64,000 bases of DNA from Pseudoduganella plicata. GTDB lineage: Bacteria > Pseudomonadota > Gammaproteobacteria > Burkholderiales > Burkholderiaceae_D. The DNA lies in NCBI RefSeq assembly GCF_004421005.1, contig NZ_CP038026.1, positions 4,216,001 through 4,280,000 on the forward strand, read 5' to 3'. Shown one piece after another: positions 33,646-43,389 of this stretch. The notes beneath the pieces were generated by a model. The model was not told the origin of the DNA. It ran no database searches and saw nothing but the letters and a program-made list of their open reading frames with translations. The first letter of the stretch is position 1, and each line of letters begins with the position of its first letter. Both the position numbers and the translations under genes were made by a program.

Positions 33646-33987
33646 ATGACCGAAACCGAATTCCTGGACCTGGCCGACAGCACGCTGGCCGCCATCGAGA
33701 GCGCGCTCGACCGCCTCACCGACGAAGACCGCATCGACGTCGAATGCAGCCGCAATGGCAATGTGCTGGAGATCGAGTTCCTGCACAATGGCTCGAAGGT
33801 CATCGTCAACAGCCAGGCGGCAATGCAGGAAATGTGGCTGGCGGCCCGCTCCGGCGGCTTCCACTACCGTTACGTCGACGGCAAGTGGGTCGACACCCGC
33901 GACGGCACGGATCTCTTCGACGCGCTGTCGCAGGTCACAACCGAGCAGGCGGGCAGCGGCCCGGTCGTCGTCAGCCCGCAATCATAA
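33646..33987 (+). CDS. cyaY: iron-sulfur cluster assembly protein CyaY (frataxin)
   Basis: CyaY is 113 aa from ATG 33646, chosen because GGAG at 33636-33639 fits. The N-terminal acidic helix has several Asp/Glu residues that bind iron (MTETEFLDLADSTLAAIESA). The beta-sheet signature is VNSQAAMQEMWLAARSGGFH, then YRYVDGKWVDTRDG. It regulates IscS-dependent Fe-S assembly. It is divergent from lptM with only 40 bp between the starts. Confidence 0.95.
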   Translation: MTETEFLDLADSTLAAIESALDRLTDEDRIDVECSRNGNVLEIEFLHNGSKVIVNSQAAMQEMWLAARSGGFHYRYVDGKWVDTRDGTDLFDALSQVTTEQAGSGPVVVSPQS

Positions 33988-33988
33988 A

Positions 33989-34040
33989 AAAACCGGTGAC
34001 AGGCTCCGGTTTCGGGAAACTGGAGCCTGTCACCGGTTTT
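33989..34040. repeat. dispersed palindromic repeat, copy 6 (cyaY/SulP convergent junction)
   Basis: Two exact 19-bp arms (33989-34007 and 34022-34040; core GGTGACAGGCTCC) flank a nearly self-complementary centre (GGTTTCGGGAAACT). It starts one base after the cyaY stop and ends 16 bp before the SulP stop. A-run and T-run flanks make it a plausible bidirectional terminator. It is the most perfect copy of the family in this window. Confidence 0.85.
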
Positions 34041-34056
34041 GCGGTTCGCCGGGACT

Positions 34057-35562
34057 TTATGCGAGCCGGTTATCGGCGATGCGGTAGTGCGGGTCTTCGA
34101 ATTCGTTGATCTCGACCATGCTCTTGGCCTTGTCGAGAATCTCGAGGCAGTCGGGGCTCAGGTGGCGCAGGTGCAGCGTCTTGCCGGCCTGCTGGTAGCG
34201 CACCGCCAGCGCGTCGATGGCTTCCACGGCGGAGTGGTCGACAACCTTTGCGTCGCGAAATTCGATCACCACGTGCTCGGGATCGTTCTTCGGGTCGAAC
34301 AGCGCGGCAAAGCTCGACGTCGAGGCAAAGAACAGCGACCCTTTCAGCGCATACACTTTCCAGCCGCGCGCATCGGTGTGCACGCGTGCCTGGATTTCCT
34401 TGGCGTGCTGCCACGCGAACACCAGCGCGGCAAACACGACGCCGGCCAGCACGGCAATTGCCAGGTCGGTCAGCACGGTGATGATCGTGACGCCGACCAC
34501 GATGACGGCGTCCTGCCGCGGAATCTTGCGCAACGTTTGCAGGCTGCCCCACGCAAACGTCTTTTCGCAGACGACAAACATCAATCCCACCAGCGCGGCC
34601 AGCGGAATCATCTCGATCCAGCGCGACAGCAGCACGATAAAGCCCAGCAGGAACACGGCGGCGACGATGCCGGAAACCCTTAGCCGCGCGCCGTTGTTAA
34701 TGTTGATCATGCTCTGACCGATCATGGCGCAGCCGCCCATCGAGGCGAAGAAACCGCTGACGACGTTGGCGATACCCTGCGCCATGCTTTCGCGGTTCGG
34801 CCGACCGCGCGTGTCGGTGATCGCGTCGACCAGGTTCAATGTCAGCAGCGTTTCGATCAGGCCGATCGCTGCCAGGATCAGCGCGTACGGCAGCACGATA
34901 TACACGGTCTCCAGCGTCAGGGGCACCTGCGGCACGTGGAACGTGGGCAGGCCGCCGGCGATCGAGCCCATGTCGCCCACCGTCTTCGAGTCGATGCCGA
35001 AGGCAGCCACGAGCCCGGAGACGATGAGGATGGCCGCCAGCGACGACGGCACGGCTTTTGTCAGCCTCGGCATGAGGTAGATGATCGCCATCGTCAGCGC
35101 GACAAGGCCCAGCATCGTCCACAGTGCCGCGCCGGACATCCAGACTCCCGCTACCTTGAAGTGGCCGAACTGCGCGATGAAGATGACGATGGCCAGGCCG
35201 TTCACGAAGCCCAGCATGACGGGATGGGGCACCATGCGGATGAATTTGCCCAGCTTGCAGGCGGCAAACAGCAGCTGCAACACGCCCATCAGCACGACGG
35301 CCGCGTACAGGTATTCCACGCCGTGGGTGACGACGAGGCTCGTCATGACGACGGCCAGCGCGCCGGCGGCGCCGGAAATCATGCCGGGCCGGCCGCCCAG
35401 CGCGGAGGTCAGCAGGCAGACGATAAAGGCGGCGTACAAACCCGTCAGCGGGCTGACGTGGGCGACCAGGGCAAACGCGATCGCTTCCGGCACCAGTGCC
35501 AGGGAGACCGTGATGCCGGATAAAACGTCCGCTCGCAGCTGGGTGGAATGCATTTCAGCCAT
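34057..35562 (-). CDS. SulP family inorganic anion transporter
   Basis: The protein is 501 aa. The N-terminal transmembrane domain (about 1-380) contains SulP signatures AFALVAHVSPLTGLYAAFIV and MGGCAMIGQSMININNGARL. A cytoplasmic STAS domain occupies about 400-490 (YALKGSLFFASTSSFAALFD, VVDHSAVEAIDALAVRYQQA). It carries sulfate, bicarbonate or a dicarboxylate; the sequence alone does not decide. The start at 35562 shares one base with the mrcA stop (TGATG), so it is cotranscribed and coupled with mrcA. Confidence 0.92.
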   Translation of the reverse strand: MAEMHSTQLRADVLSGITVSLALVPEAIAFALVAHVSPLTGLYAAFIVCLLTSALGGRPGMISGAAGALAVVMTSLVVTHGVEYLYAAVVLMGVLQLLFAACKLGKFIRMVPHPVMLGFVNGLAIVIFIAQFGHFKVAGVWMSGAALWTMLGLVALTMAIIYLMPRLTKAVPSSLAAILIVSGLVAAFGIDSKTVGDMGSIAGGLPTFHVPQVPLTLETVYIVLPYALILAAIGLIETLLTLNLVDAITDTRGRPNRESMAQGIANVVSGFFASMGGCAMIGQSMININNGARLRVSGIVAAVFLLGFIVLLSRWIEMIPLAALVGLMFVVCEKTFAWGSLQTLRKIPRQDAVIVVGVTIITVLTDLAIAVLAGVVFAALVFAWQHAKEIQARVHTDARGWKVYALKGSLFFASTSSFAALFDPKNDPEHVVIEFRDAKVVDHSAVEAIDALAVRYQQAGKTLHLRHLSPDCLEILDKAKSMVEINEFEDPHYRIADNRLA

Positions 35563-37886
35563 CAGAACAACTCATTCTTGACGGCGTCGCGCGCCTTTTC
35601 CTCGGCCGGCGTGCCGCGATTGGCGCCTTCCAGGCTTTCCACACCCACGCCCGGCGGGTTCTCCGCATAGTAATAGTCGCCGTTCGCCATGACGATGCCG
35701 TCCGGGACCGGGCGCTCTTCGACAGGAACGGACTTCAGCGCCTTCTGCATGTAGCCGATCCAGATCGGCAGTGCCAGCCCACCGCCCGTCTCGCGGTTGC
35801 CCAGGTTCTTCGGCTGGTCGTAGCCGATCCAGGCGATGCCCACGAGTTTCGGCTGATAGCCGGCGAACCATGCGTCGATCGAATCGTTGGTCGTGCCGGT
35901 CTTGCCCGCCAGGTCAGGGCGCTTCAGCGCCTGCTGGGCTTTCGCGGCCGTGCCGTAACGGGCCACGTCGCGCAGCATGCTGTCCATCAGGAACGCATTG
36001 CGTTCGTCGATGACGCGGTTCGCTTCCACGCCGGCACGGTCCGGCGCAGCCTGTGACAGCACGCGGCCGTTGGCATCCGTGACCTTCGAGATCAGGTAAG
36101 GCGTGACTTTGTAACCGCCGTTGGCGAATACCGCATAGGCGCCGGCCATCTGCAGCGGCGTCACGGCACCGGCACCCAGCGCCAGCGTCAGGTACGGCGG
36201 GTTCTTGTCCGGCTCGAAGCCGAAGCGCGTGGCGTATTCCTGGCCGTAGCGGGCGCCGATCTTGTGCAGGATGCGGATCGAAATCATGTTCTTCGATTTC
36301 GTCAGGCCGCGGCGCATCGTCATCGGACCTTCGTACCTGCCGTCGTAGTTCTTCGGTTCCCACGCCTGGCCGCCCGTCTGGCCCGCATCGAACGAGATCG
36401 GCGCGTCATTGATGATCGTCGCCGGCGACAGGCCGCGCTCCAGCGAAGCGGAATAAATGAACGGCTTGAACGACGAGCCGGGCTGGCGCCACGCCTGCGT
36501 CACGTGATTGAACTTGTTGCGGTTGTAATCGAAGCCGCCCACCATCGCCTTGATCGCGCCGTCTTCCGTGCTGGCAGCAACGAATGCCGATTCGATTTCC
36601 GGCATCTGCGTGATTTCCCAGTCCTTCTCTTCCTGCCTGACACGGATCACGGCGCCGCGGCGGATGCGGCGGTTCGGCGCGGCCTTTTCCGCCAGCCAGG
36701 CCTTGCCCATGTCGAGCCCCTTGCCGGTGATCGAAATCTCCTCGCCCGACGCCGTCACGGCCGTCACCTTCGTCGGCGACGCCGTCAGCACCATGGCGGC
36801 GACGATGTCGTCGCTGTCCGGATGCTCGGCCAGCTCCGTCTCGATGATCTCATCGGCCTCGCTGCGGTTCTTCGGCAGATCGACGTACGCCTCCGGCCCA
36901 CGGTAGGCGTGGCGGCGCTCGTAATCCATCACGCCGCGGCGCAACGCCAGGTAGGCCGCGTCCTGGTCGGCCTTGGTGATCGTCGTGAAGACGTTCAGAC
37001 CGCGGGTGTACGTGTCGTCCTTGAACTGTTCATAGACAAGCTGGCGTGCCATCTCGGCCACGTATTCGGCATGCACGCCGAATTCGCTGCTGTCCGTCTT
37101 TACTTTCAGCTGCTCGTTTTTCGCTTCCTCGAATTGCGCCGGTGTGATGTAGCCCAACTGCGCCATGCGCTGCAGGATGTACTGTTGTCGGATGCGCGCG
37201 CGTTTCGGATTGACGACCGGGTTGTACGCGGAAGGTGCTTTCGGCAGACCCGCCAGCATGGCCGCTTCGGCCACGGTGATGTCCTGCAGGTGTTTGCCGA
37301 AATAGATCTGCGAGGCCGAAGCGAAGCCGTACGCGCGCTGGCCCAGGTAGATCTGGTTCATGTAGACCTCGAGAATCTGGTCCTTGGTGAGGTTCTGTTC
37401 GATCTTCCATGCCAGCAGCGCTTCATAGGCCTTGCGTTTCAGCGTCTGTTCGCTGGACAGGAAAAAATTGCGCGCGACCTGTTGCGTGATCGTCGATGCG
37501 CCCTGGCGCGCGCCGCCCGTCGCATTGTGCAGCGCCGCCCGCAGGATGCCCCAGTAGTCGACACCGCCGTGTTCGTAGAAGCGGTCGTCCTCGATGGCCA
37601 GCACGGCCTTCTTCATGACGGCGGGAATGTCCTTGAAACGCACCAGGTTGCGCCGCTCTTCGCCGAATTCGCCGATCAGCACGTTGTCGGCCGAATAAAT
37701 CCGCAGCGGCATTTTCGGCCGGTAATCGGTCAGCGTGTCCAGCGACGGCAGGCTCGGATAGGCCAGCGCCAGGCCGAAAACGACGAGCAGGACGGCGCCC
37801 AATACGAGGCCGACGACGGATGCCAGAGCGAGCAGCAGGAAGTTCTTGGGGGACTTGGGTTTGGCAGCGTTGTTGGGAGGAGTCAT
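35562..37886 (-). CDS. mrcA: penicillin-binding protein 1A (bifunctional transglycosylase/transpeptidase)
   Basis: The protein is 774 aa from ATG 37886 (MTPPNNAAKPKSPKNF). One membrane helix covers about 15-40. The GT51 glycosyltransferase carries EDDRFYEHGGVDYWGILRA and STITQQVARNFFL. An OB-like insert follows. The transpeptidase has the SxxK motif within QPGSSFKPFIYSASLE and the KTGTTNDSIDAWFAGY motif. It polymerises and crosslinks peptidoglycan. An earlier ATG at 37919 overlaps a TATAAT sequence (minus strand), so the later start is preferred. It is divergent from pilM, as in many proteobacteria. Confidence 0.95.
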   Translation of the reverse strand: MTPPNNAAKPKSPKNFLLLALASVVGLVLGAVLLVVFGLALAYPSLPSLDTLTDYRPKMPLRIYSADNVLIGEFGEERRNLVRFKDIPAVMKKAVLAIEDDRFYEHGGVDYWGILRAALHNATGGARQGASTITQQVARNFFLSSEQTLKRKAYEALLAWKIEQNLTKDQILEVYMNQIYLGQRAYGFASASQIYFGKHLQDITVAEAAMLAGLPKAPSAYNPVVNPKRARIRQQYILQRMAQLGYITPAQFEEAKNEQLKVKTDSSEFGVHAEYVAEMARQLVYEQFKDDTYTRGLNVFTTITKADQDAAYLALRRGVMDYERRHAYRGPEAYVDLPKNRSEADEIIETELAEHPDSDDIVAAMVLTASPTKVTAVTASGEEISITGKGLDMGKAWLAEKAAPNRRIRRGAVIRVRQEEKDWEITQMPEIESAFVAASTEDGAIKAMVGGFDYNRNKFNHVTQAWRQPGSSFKPFIYSASLERGLSPATIINDAPISFDAGQTGGQAWEPKNYDGRYEGPMTMRRGLTKSKNMISIRILHKIGARYGQEYATRFGFEPDKNPPYLTLALGAGAVTPLQMAGAYAVFANGGYKVTPYLISKVTDANGRVLSQAAPDRAGVEANRVIDERNAFLMDSMLRDVARYGTAAKAQQALKRPDLAGKTGTTNDSIDAWFAGYQPKLVGIAWIGYDQPKNLGNRETGGGLALPIWIGYMQKALKSVPVEERPVPDGIVMANGDYYYAENPPGVGVESLEGANRGTPAEEKARDAVKNELF

Positions 37887-38235
37887 GCGACGGAAACTTT
37901 CATAATTTTGTGCAAGCATTATAAGCGAGCCCCATTTCGCGCGGCACGCGCGGCCGCCTCGCTCTGTGCTCGCACAATTTTGCATGAGCAACAAAACAAG
38001 AGTGTTGTCGCGTCGGCTATACAGACTGAAAACTGTATGGCCCATCGCGCACAGTGTCACAAAAATTCCCTGTAGAAATATCTTTACACCCGCTTCCGGC
38101 CGTTGCTAGGATTCAATATCAATCCCGCCTTGGGTGTCAAGCTATTGTTTTTTAAGCGATTTTTTCAATTATGCAAACAAAACTGGTGTGGTCACTGGCG
38201 TGCCCAGCGCGCCGCGCCGGACGGGGAGCGCGCCT
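37887..38235. promoter_or_regulatory. divergent mrcA/pilM intergenic region
   Basis: This is a 349-bp gene-free region. On the minus strand TATAAT (37918-37923) could be the mrcA -10 box, with a poor -35 (TGCCGC). On the plus strand TTTACA (38083-38088), an 18-bp spacer and TAGGAT (38107-38112) could drive pilM. AT-rich imperfect repeats (AATTTTGTGCAAGC-like) occur near 37902 and 37974 and could be operator sites. No RNA gene or ORF is recognised. Confidence 0.4.
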
Positions 38236-39315
38236 ATGATGCCCGACCTGAGGGCTTTGTTCGGCGGCACCGCGGCGCCACTGGTCGGCCTGGACATCAG
38301 CACTTCCAGCGTGCGTCTGGTCGAGCTGAGCGACGCCGGGAAGGACGGCCTGCGCCTGGAGCGCTATGCCAGCGAGGCACTGCCGCGCGGCGCTGTTGCC
38401 GACGGCAATATCGAAAACCTGGACCAGGTCGTGGACGCCGTACGCCGCGTCATCAAGAAGAGCGGCACGCGGGCGCGCAACGTCGCGCTGGGCATGCCCC
38501 CGGCGGCCGTCATCACGAAAAAGATCATCCTGCCGGCCGGGATGTCGGAAGAGCAGCTGGAAGTGCAGGTGGAATCCGAAGCGAGCCAGTACATCCCCTT
38601 CGCGCTGGACGAGGTGAGCCTGGACTTCGACGTGATCGGCCCTGTCGCCCGTTCCGCGGACGATATCGAAGTGATGCTGGCCGCGGCCCGCCGCGAAAAG
38701 ATCGAGGATCGCGTGGCGGTTGCCGAGGCGTCCGGGTTGAAGGCGTCCGTCATGGACATCGAATCGTATGCCGCGCGCGCCGCGCTCGAACGTGTACTGG
38801 CGCAAGCGCCGGGCGGCGGCGCAGGCCAGGTGGTCGCGCTGTTTCAGATCGGCGCCCAGGTCACGCATTGCTCGGTGATGGCCGATGGCGTCACCGTGTA
38901 CGAGAAGGAGCAGCCGTTCGGCGGCAATTCGCTGACGCAGGACATCGTGCGCGCCTATGGCCTCGCTTTCGAGGAAGCGGAAGCGCGCAAGAAGGCGGGC
39001 GACCTGCCGGACAATTACGCCGCCGCCATCCTGGCACCGTTCCTGGAAAGCGCCGCGCTGGAAGTCACGCGCGCCATCCAGTTCTTCTTCACGTCGACCC
39101 CGTACACAAAGATCGACCGCATCTGCCTGGCCGGTGGCTGCGCGCTGGTGCCGGGCCTGCTGGACATCGTCGCCGGTCGCAGCCGCATCGCCACGGCGGT
39201 GGTCGCGCCATTCGCCGGCATGAAGCTGGCAGGCACGGTGCGCGAACAGCAGCTGCGCACGGATGCACCGGCGTACCTGGTCGCCTGCGGCCTCGCATTG
39301 CGGAGGTTCGGCTGA
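38236..39315 (+). CDS. pilM: type IV pilus inner-membrane platform protein PilM
   Basis: PilM is 359 aa from ATG 38236 with GGGGAG seven bases upstream; an ATG follows immediately at 38239. It is an actin-like ATPase fold (LVGLDISTSSVRLVELSDAG, GAQVTHCSVMADGVTVYEKE) that binds the cytoplasmic N-terminus of PilN. Typical PilM sequence includes QVESEASQYIPFALDEVSLD and RICLAGGCALVPGLLDIVAG. It is the first gene of pilMNOPQ, and its stop overlaps the pilN start (TGATG). Confidence 0.95.
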   Translation: MMPDLRALFGGTAAPLVGLDISTSSVRLVELSDAGKDGLRLERYASEALPRGAVADGNIENLDQVVDAVRRVIKKSGTRARNVALGMPPAAVITKKIILPAGMSEEQLEVQVESEASQYIPFALDEVSLDFDVIGPVARSADDIEVMLAAARREKIEDRVAVAEASGLKASVMDIESYAARAALERVLAQAPGGGAGQVVALFQIGAQVTHCSVMADGVTVYEKEQPFGGNSLTQDIVRAYGLAFEEAEARKKAGDLPDNYAAAILAPFLESAALEVTRAIQFFFTSTPYTKIDRICLAGGCALVPGLLDIVAGRSRIATAVVAPFAGMKLAGTVREQQLRTDAPAYLVACGLALRRFG

Positions 39316-39941
39316 TGATCCGTATCAATCTGCTGCCGCACCGTGAGGAAAAGCGCAAGCAGCGCAAGGCCGCCTTCGTCGCATTGATGATGTTCGCGGC
39401 GCTGATCGGCGTCGGCATCGTACTGGTGGTGGGCGGGTACAACGCCCGCGCCATCGCCGTGCAGGAAGGCCGCAACGGCGAACTCAAGACGGCGATCGCG
39501 GCGCTGGACGGCAAGATCCGGCAGATCGCCACGCTGAAACAGGAAATCGAGGCGCTGAAGGCGCGCCAGCAGGCCGTGGAGGACCTGCAGGGCGACCGCA
39601 ATCAACCTGTCTACCTGCTCGATGAACTGGTGCGGCAGACGCCACCCGGTGTGTACCTGAAGGCATTCCGCCAGGAAGGGCAGCGCGTGACGGTAAACGG
39701 CTACGCCCAGTCGCAGGAGCGGGTCTCGGAACTGCTGCGCAATATGTCGAGCGCATCGCCGTGGCTGGAGCGGCCGGACCTGGTCGAGGTCAAGGCGGGC
39801 ACGATCGGCCAGGGCAAGACGGCGCGCAAGGTAGTGGAGTTCGCCGTCATTGTCGGCATCAAGCGGCCGCGCGACAAGGATAAGCCGGAAGACGACGGCA
39901 AGCCGGCGGTCCAACCCGCCGCGGCGGAAAAGGCGACGTAA
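39315..39941 (+). CDS. pilN: type IV pilus alignment protein PilN
   Basis: PilN is 208 aa, starting MIRINLLPHREEKRKQRKAA. This carries the PilM-binding motif INLLPHR, followed by a single membrane helix (FVALMMFAALIGVGIVLVVG), a coiled coil and a periplasmic ferredoxin-like domain (PPGVYLKAFRQEGQRVTVNG). The start overlaps the pilM stop by one base. A longer frame upstream of this ATG is the out-of-frame shadow of pilM and is not used. The C-terminal Lys/Ala tail is low complexity. Confidence 0.95.
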   Translation: MIRINLLPHREEKRKQRKAAFVALMMFAALIGVGIVLVVGGYNARAIAVQEGRNGELKTAIAALDGKIRQIATLKQEIEALKARQQAVEDLQGDRNQPVYLLDELVRQTPPGVYLKAFRQEGQRVTVNGYAQSQERVSELLRNMSSASPWLERPDLVEVKAGTIGQGKTARKVVEFAVIVGIKRPRDKDKPEDDGKPAVQPAAAEKAT

Positions 39942-39943
39942 CC

Positions 39944-40609
39944 ATGGCAACGGACATCAGAGATCTGATCGACGCCATCGGCGCCCAGTTTCGAGGACTG
40001 AATGGCTTGCATCCCGGCCAGTGGCCGCTGGCGCCGCGGGTCCTGTGCGGCATCGGCGTGGCGCTCGCCGTGGTGGCGCTGGGTCACTTCGCCTACTGGA
40101 GCGGGCAGTTCGAAGAACAGGAGGCAGGCGCGGCGCAGGAGCAGAACCTGCGTACGGAGTACCGCATGAAGACGGCGCAGGCGATCAACCTGACGGCGCT
40201 GGTGGCGCAGAAGGCGCAGGTGGACCAATACGTCGTGCGGCTGGAAAAGCAGTTGCCGAGCAAGGCGGAAATGGCGGCGCTGCTGTCGGACATCAACCAG
40301 GCGGGCCTGGGCCGCGGCCTGCAGTTCGAGCTGTTCAAACCGGGCCAGGTGGTCGCCCGCGATTACTACGCCGAGCTGCCGATCGATATCAAGGTCACGG
40401 GCAATTACCACGACATCGGCGCGTTCGCCAGCGACATGGCGAACCTGCCGCGCATCGTTACGCTGAACAATATGGTCTTGAGCTCGGGCCGCGACGGCGC
40501 GCTGACGCTGGACGCGGTGGCCAAGACCTTCCGCTACCTGGATCAGGATGAAGTGGCGGCGCAGCGCAAGGCCGCGGCGGCGCGCAAGAAGAAGGAGCCG
40601 AAGCCATGA
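39944..40609 (+). CDS. pilO: type IV pilus alignment protein PilO
   Basis: PilO is 221 aa. It has a cytoplasmic N-terminus, one membrane helix (VLCGIGVALAVVALGHFAYW), a coiled coil (about 60-105) and a periplasmic domain with LPSKAEMAALLSDINQAGLG and PIDIKVTGNYHDIGAFASDM, both typical of PilO. It dimerises with PilN and connects to PilP. The stop overlaps the pilP start (ATGA). Confidence 0.95.
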   Translation: MATDIRDLIDAIGAQFRGLNGLHPGQWPLAPRVLCGIGVALAVVALGHFAYWSGQFEEQEAGAAQEQNLRTEYRMKTAQAINLTALVAQKAQVDQYVVRLEKQLPSKAEMAALLSDINQAGLGRGLQFELFKPGQVVARDYYAELPIDIKVTGNYHDIGAFASDMANLPRIVTLNNMVLSSGRDGALTLDAVAKTFRYLDQDEVAAQRKAAAARKKKEPKP

Positions 40610-41136
40610 AGCATGCCTCGATCCTGATGCTTGCATGCGGCCTGCTGCTGGCCGGGTGCGGCGACAGCGACGTGCAGGAAGTGCGCCAGTGGATGAAGGA
40701 AGTGGACGCCACCACGCGCGTGGCCGTCAAGCCCCTGGCGGAACCGAAGACGTTCGTGCCGTTCGTGTACGCGTCGCAGCAACAGCCTGACCCGTTCAAT
40801 CCGAACAAGCTGATCACGGAGGCCAGGGCCAGAGCCGGCGACGGCGCGCAGCCCGACATGGGCCGCCGCAAGGAATTCCTCGAGGGCTTCCCCCTCGATA
40901 CGATGAAGATGGTCGGCACCTTGCAGAAGGGCAGCGCCGTGTACGGCTTGCTGCAGATCGACCGCACGGTGTACCAGGTCAGGGCCGGGCAGCACCTGGG
41001 CCAGAATTTCGGCCTGATCACGGCGGTGACGATGGACGCCGTCCACGTCAAGGAACTGGTACAGGATGCGGCTGGCGAGTGGGTCGAGCGCATGTCGAAG
41101 TTGGAGCTGCAGGGCAGCAAGGAGAGTACGCAATGA
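40606..41136 (+). CDS. pilP: type IV pilus lipoprotein PilP
   Basis: PilP is 176 aa with a lipoprotein signal ending LLLAGC (Cys18). A disordered linker follows, then the beta-sandwich that binds PilQ (FLEGFPLDTMKMVGTLQKGS, TVYQVRAGQHLGQNFGLI). It bridges the inner-membrane PilNO complex and the secretin. It overlaps pilO by 4 bp at its start and pilQ by 4 bp at its end. Confidence 0.95.
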   Translation: MKHASILMLACGLLLAGCGDSDVQEVRQWMKEVDATTRVAVKPLAEPKTFVPFVYASQQQPDPFNPNKLITEARARAGDGAQPDMGRRKEFLEGFPLDTMKMVGTLQKGSAVYGLLQIDRTVYQVRAGQHLGQNFGLITAVTMDAVHVKELVQDAAGEWVERMSKLELQGSKESTQ

Positions 41137-43277
41137 TCGCCATTCAAACACTGCGCCGGGCCGGCGTCGCGCTGGCGCTGGCTTGCGCCAGCGCGGGCGC
41201 GCTCGCGCAGCACGCGATCGAGTCGGTCACGGCCAACCAGCAGGGCTCGAACGTGATCGTGCGGATCGCCCTGGACGGCAGGCCGGAGAAGCTGCCGGCC
41301 GGTTTCGCCACGACCAATCCGCCGCGCATTGCGCTGGACTTCGGCAAGACGACCAACGGAACGGGCCGCACCACCCACGATTTGGAAGTGGGCGACCTGC
41401 GTAGCGTGAACGTGGTGCAGGCGGGCGAGCGCTCGCGTCTTGTGTTCAACCTGAAGCGCCCGCTGAACTACGCCACCGCCATCGACGGCAGGAACGTCAT
41501 CCTGACGATCGATTCGTCCGGCGGCACGGCCACGGCCGTGGACAGCCGCGGGCTGCCCGCCGCGCAAGCGGCGCCGGCCCCCGCGAAAGTCGCCGCGCGG
41601 CCGACCTTGCGCGATCTCGACTTCCGCCGCGGCAGCAATGGCGAAGGCCGCATCGTCGTCGACCTGCCCAACAGCCAGGTGGCCGTGGACGTACGCCAGG
41701 GCGCCAACGGTGTCACGGTGGACTTTCTTAAGACGGCGCTGCCGGAAACGCTGCGCCGCCGCCTCGACGTGACGGACTTCGGCACGCCGGTCGCGCTGAT
41801 CACGACGACGCCGCAGGGCGACAACGTGCGCATGCAGATCGAAGCGAAGGGGCTGTGGGAGCAGAGCGTCTACCAGAGCGACACGCAACTGGTCGTGGAC
41901 GTCAAGCCGATCAAGGAAGACCCGAACAGGCTCACGCAAGGCTCGCAGGGGTATCGGGGCGAGAAGCTGTCGTTCAACTTCCAGAACGTGGAAGTGCGCG
42001 CGGCGCTGCAGGCGATTGCCGACATCTCGGGCCTGAACATCATCGCCAGCGACAGCGTGGCGGGCGGCCTGACGCTGCAGCTGAAGAACGTGCCGTGGGA
42101 CCAGGCGCTGGACGTGGTGATGCAGGCGAAGGGCCTCGACATGCGCAAGAACGGCAACGTCATCTGGATCGCGCCGAAAGAGGAACTGCTGACGAAAGAA
42201 AAGCTGGAGCTGGAACAGAAGGCGCAGATCGCCGAGCTGGAGCCGCTCAAGTCCGAGATCTTCCAGCTGAACTATCAGAAGGCCGAAGCGTTCAAGACGG
42301 TGTTCGGCCTGGAAGGAGGCGACTCGCGCAACCGCATCCTGTCCAAACGCGGCAGCGCCATCATCGAGCCGCGCACCAACCAGCTCTTCGTCACCGACGT
42401 CGCGGCGAAACTGGACGACGTGCGCAAGCTGATCGCCAAGACGGACGTGGCCACGAAACAGGTGCTGATCGAAGCGCGCATCGTCGAGGCCAACGATGGC
42501 TTCACCCGCAACCTGGGTGCGAAGCTGGGTTTTGCCGACATGCGCACCATCCGCGGCGGCCAATCCGGCTGGTCGCTGGGCGGCGACAACCGCATCGGCG
42601 TCGGCGGCAATATGAACGGCATCGGTCAGACTACGGGTCAGGTGGCGCTGACGGATGCGACGAACGACTTCGGCAACACCCAGTTCATCAACCTGCCGGC
42701 CGCGCCCATCAACGGCGTCGCCGCGGGTAACCTGGCCGTCAGCCTGTTCAACGCCGCCGCCAACCGTTTCCTCAATCTGGAGCTGTCAGCGCTGGAAGCG
42801 GACGGCACCGGCAAGATCATCTCCAGCCCGCGTGTCGTCACGGCGGATAAATCGATCGCGCTGATCGAACAGGGCCTGGAGCTGCCGTACCAGGTTGCGA
42901 CGAGCAGCGGCGCCACGTCGATCGTCTTCCGCAAGGCGAACCTGCGGCTGGAAGTGACGCCGCAGATCACCCCGGACGGCAACGTCGTCATCGACGTGGA
43001 CGTCAACAAGGACAGCGTGGGCGCGGAAACGCGCGCCGGCTTCGCCATCGACACGAAGCACGTCAAGACGCAGGTCATGGTGGAAAACGGCGGCACCGTC
43101 GTGCTGGGCGGAATTTACCAGCAGACGGAGCGCACTACGGTGTCGAAAGTGCCGTTGCTGGGCGACGTGCCGGTGTTCGGCTACCTGTTTCGCAATACCA
43201 GCCGGACCAGCGAGAAGACCGAACTGCTGGTATTCATCACGCCAAAAGTGGTTGCGGACCGGCTGTCGGCACGTTAA
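41133..43277 (+). CDS. pilQ: type IV pilus secretin PilQ
   Basis: PilQ is 714 aa from ATG 41133 (AAGGAG upstream at 41119-41124). Domains in order: signal peptide (ending ASAGALAQ), two AMIN domains that bind peptidoglycan (about 25-240), a secretin N0/STN domain (LSFNFQNVEVRAALQAIADI), N1 (AEAFKTVFGLEGG onward) and the secretin beta-barrel domain with FLNLELSALEADGTGKIISS and VPLLGDVPVFGYLFRN. It forms the outer-membrane pore for pili. A terminator lies 112 bp downstream. Confidence 0.96.
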   Translation: MIAIQTLRRAGVALALACASAGALAQHAIESVTANQQGSNVIVRIALDGRPEKLPAGFATTNPPRIALDFGKTTNGTGRTTHDLEVGDLRSVNVVQAGERSRLVFNLKRPLNYATAIDGRNVILTIDSSGGTATAVDSRGLPAAQAAPAPAKVAARPTLRDLDFRRGSNGEGRIVVDLPNSQVAVDVRQGANGVTVDFLKTALPETLRRRLDVTDFGTPVALITTTPQGDNVRMQIEAKGLWEQSVYQSDTQLVVDVKPIKEDPNRLTQGSQGYRGEKLSFNFQNVEVRAALQAIADISGLNIIASDSVAGGLTLQLKNVPWDQALDVVMQAKGLDMRKNGNVIWIAPKEELLTKEKLELEQKAQIAELEPLKSEIFQLNYQKAEAFKTVFGLEGGDSRNRILSKRGSAIIEPRTNQLFVTDVAAKLDDVRKLIAKTDVATKQVLIEARIVEANDGFTRNLGAKLGFADMRTIRGGQSGWSLGGDNRIGVGGNMNGIGQTTGQVALTDATNDFGNTQFINLPAAPINGVAAGNLAVSLFNAAANRFLNLELSALEADGTGKIISSPRVVTADKSIALIEQGLELPYQVATSSGATSIVFRKANLRLEVTPQITPDGNVVIDVDVNKDSVGAETRAGFAIDTKHVKTQVMVENGGTVVLGGIYQQTERTTVSKVPLLGDVPVFGYLFRNTSRTSEKTELLVFITPKVVADRLSAR

Positions 43278-43389
43278 CGCGGCCATGGCGGCGTTGCCGC
43301 CGCCTTGCCGTGCTGAAGCACTGTCTTCGCCGGCGCCCTGACCTGACCACGTTAGCGCGCCGACAGTACGAGTTCAATACCAGAAGAAG

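Noticed and set aside
37887..38060. Longer N-terminus for the PBP1A gene
   Set aside because: The extension has no conserved residues, and the in-frame ATG at 37919 coincides with a TATAAT promoter element; the start at 37886 gives a normal protein.
38103..39314. Plus-strand frame running into pilN from upstream (612 codons in total)
   Set aside because: The first 400 residues are the out-of-frame reading of pilM; pilN begins at ATG 39315 with INLLPHR.
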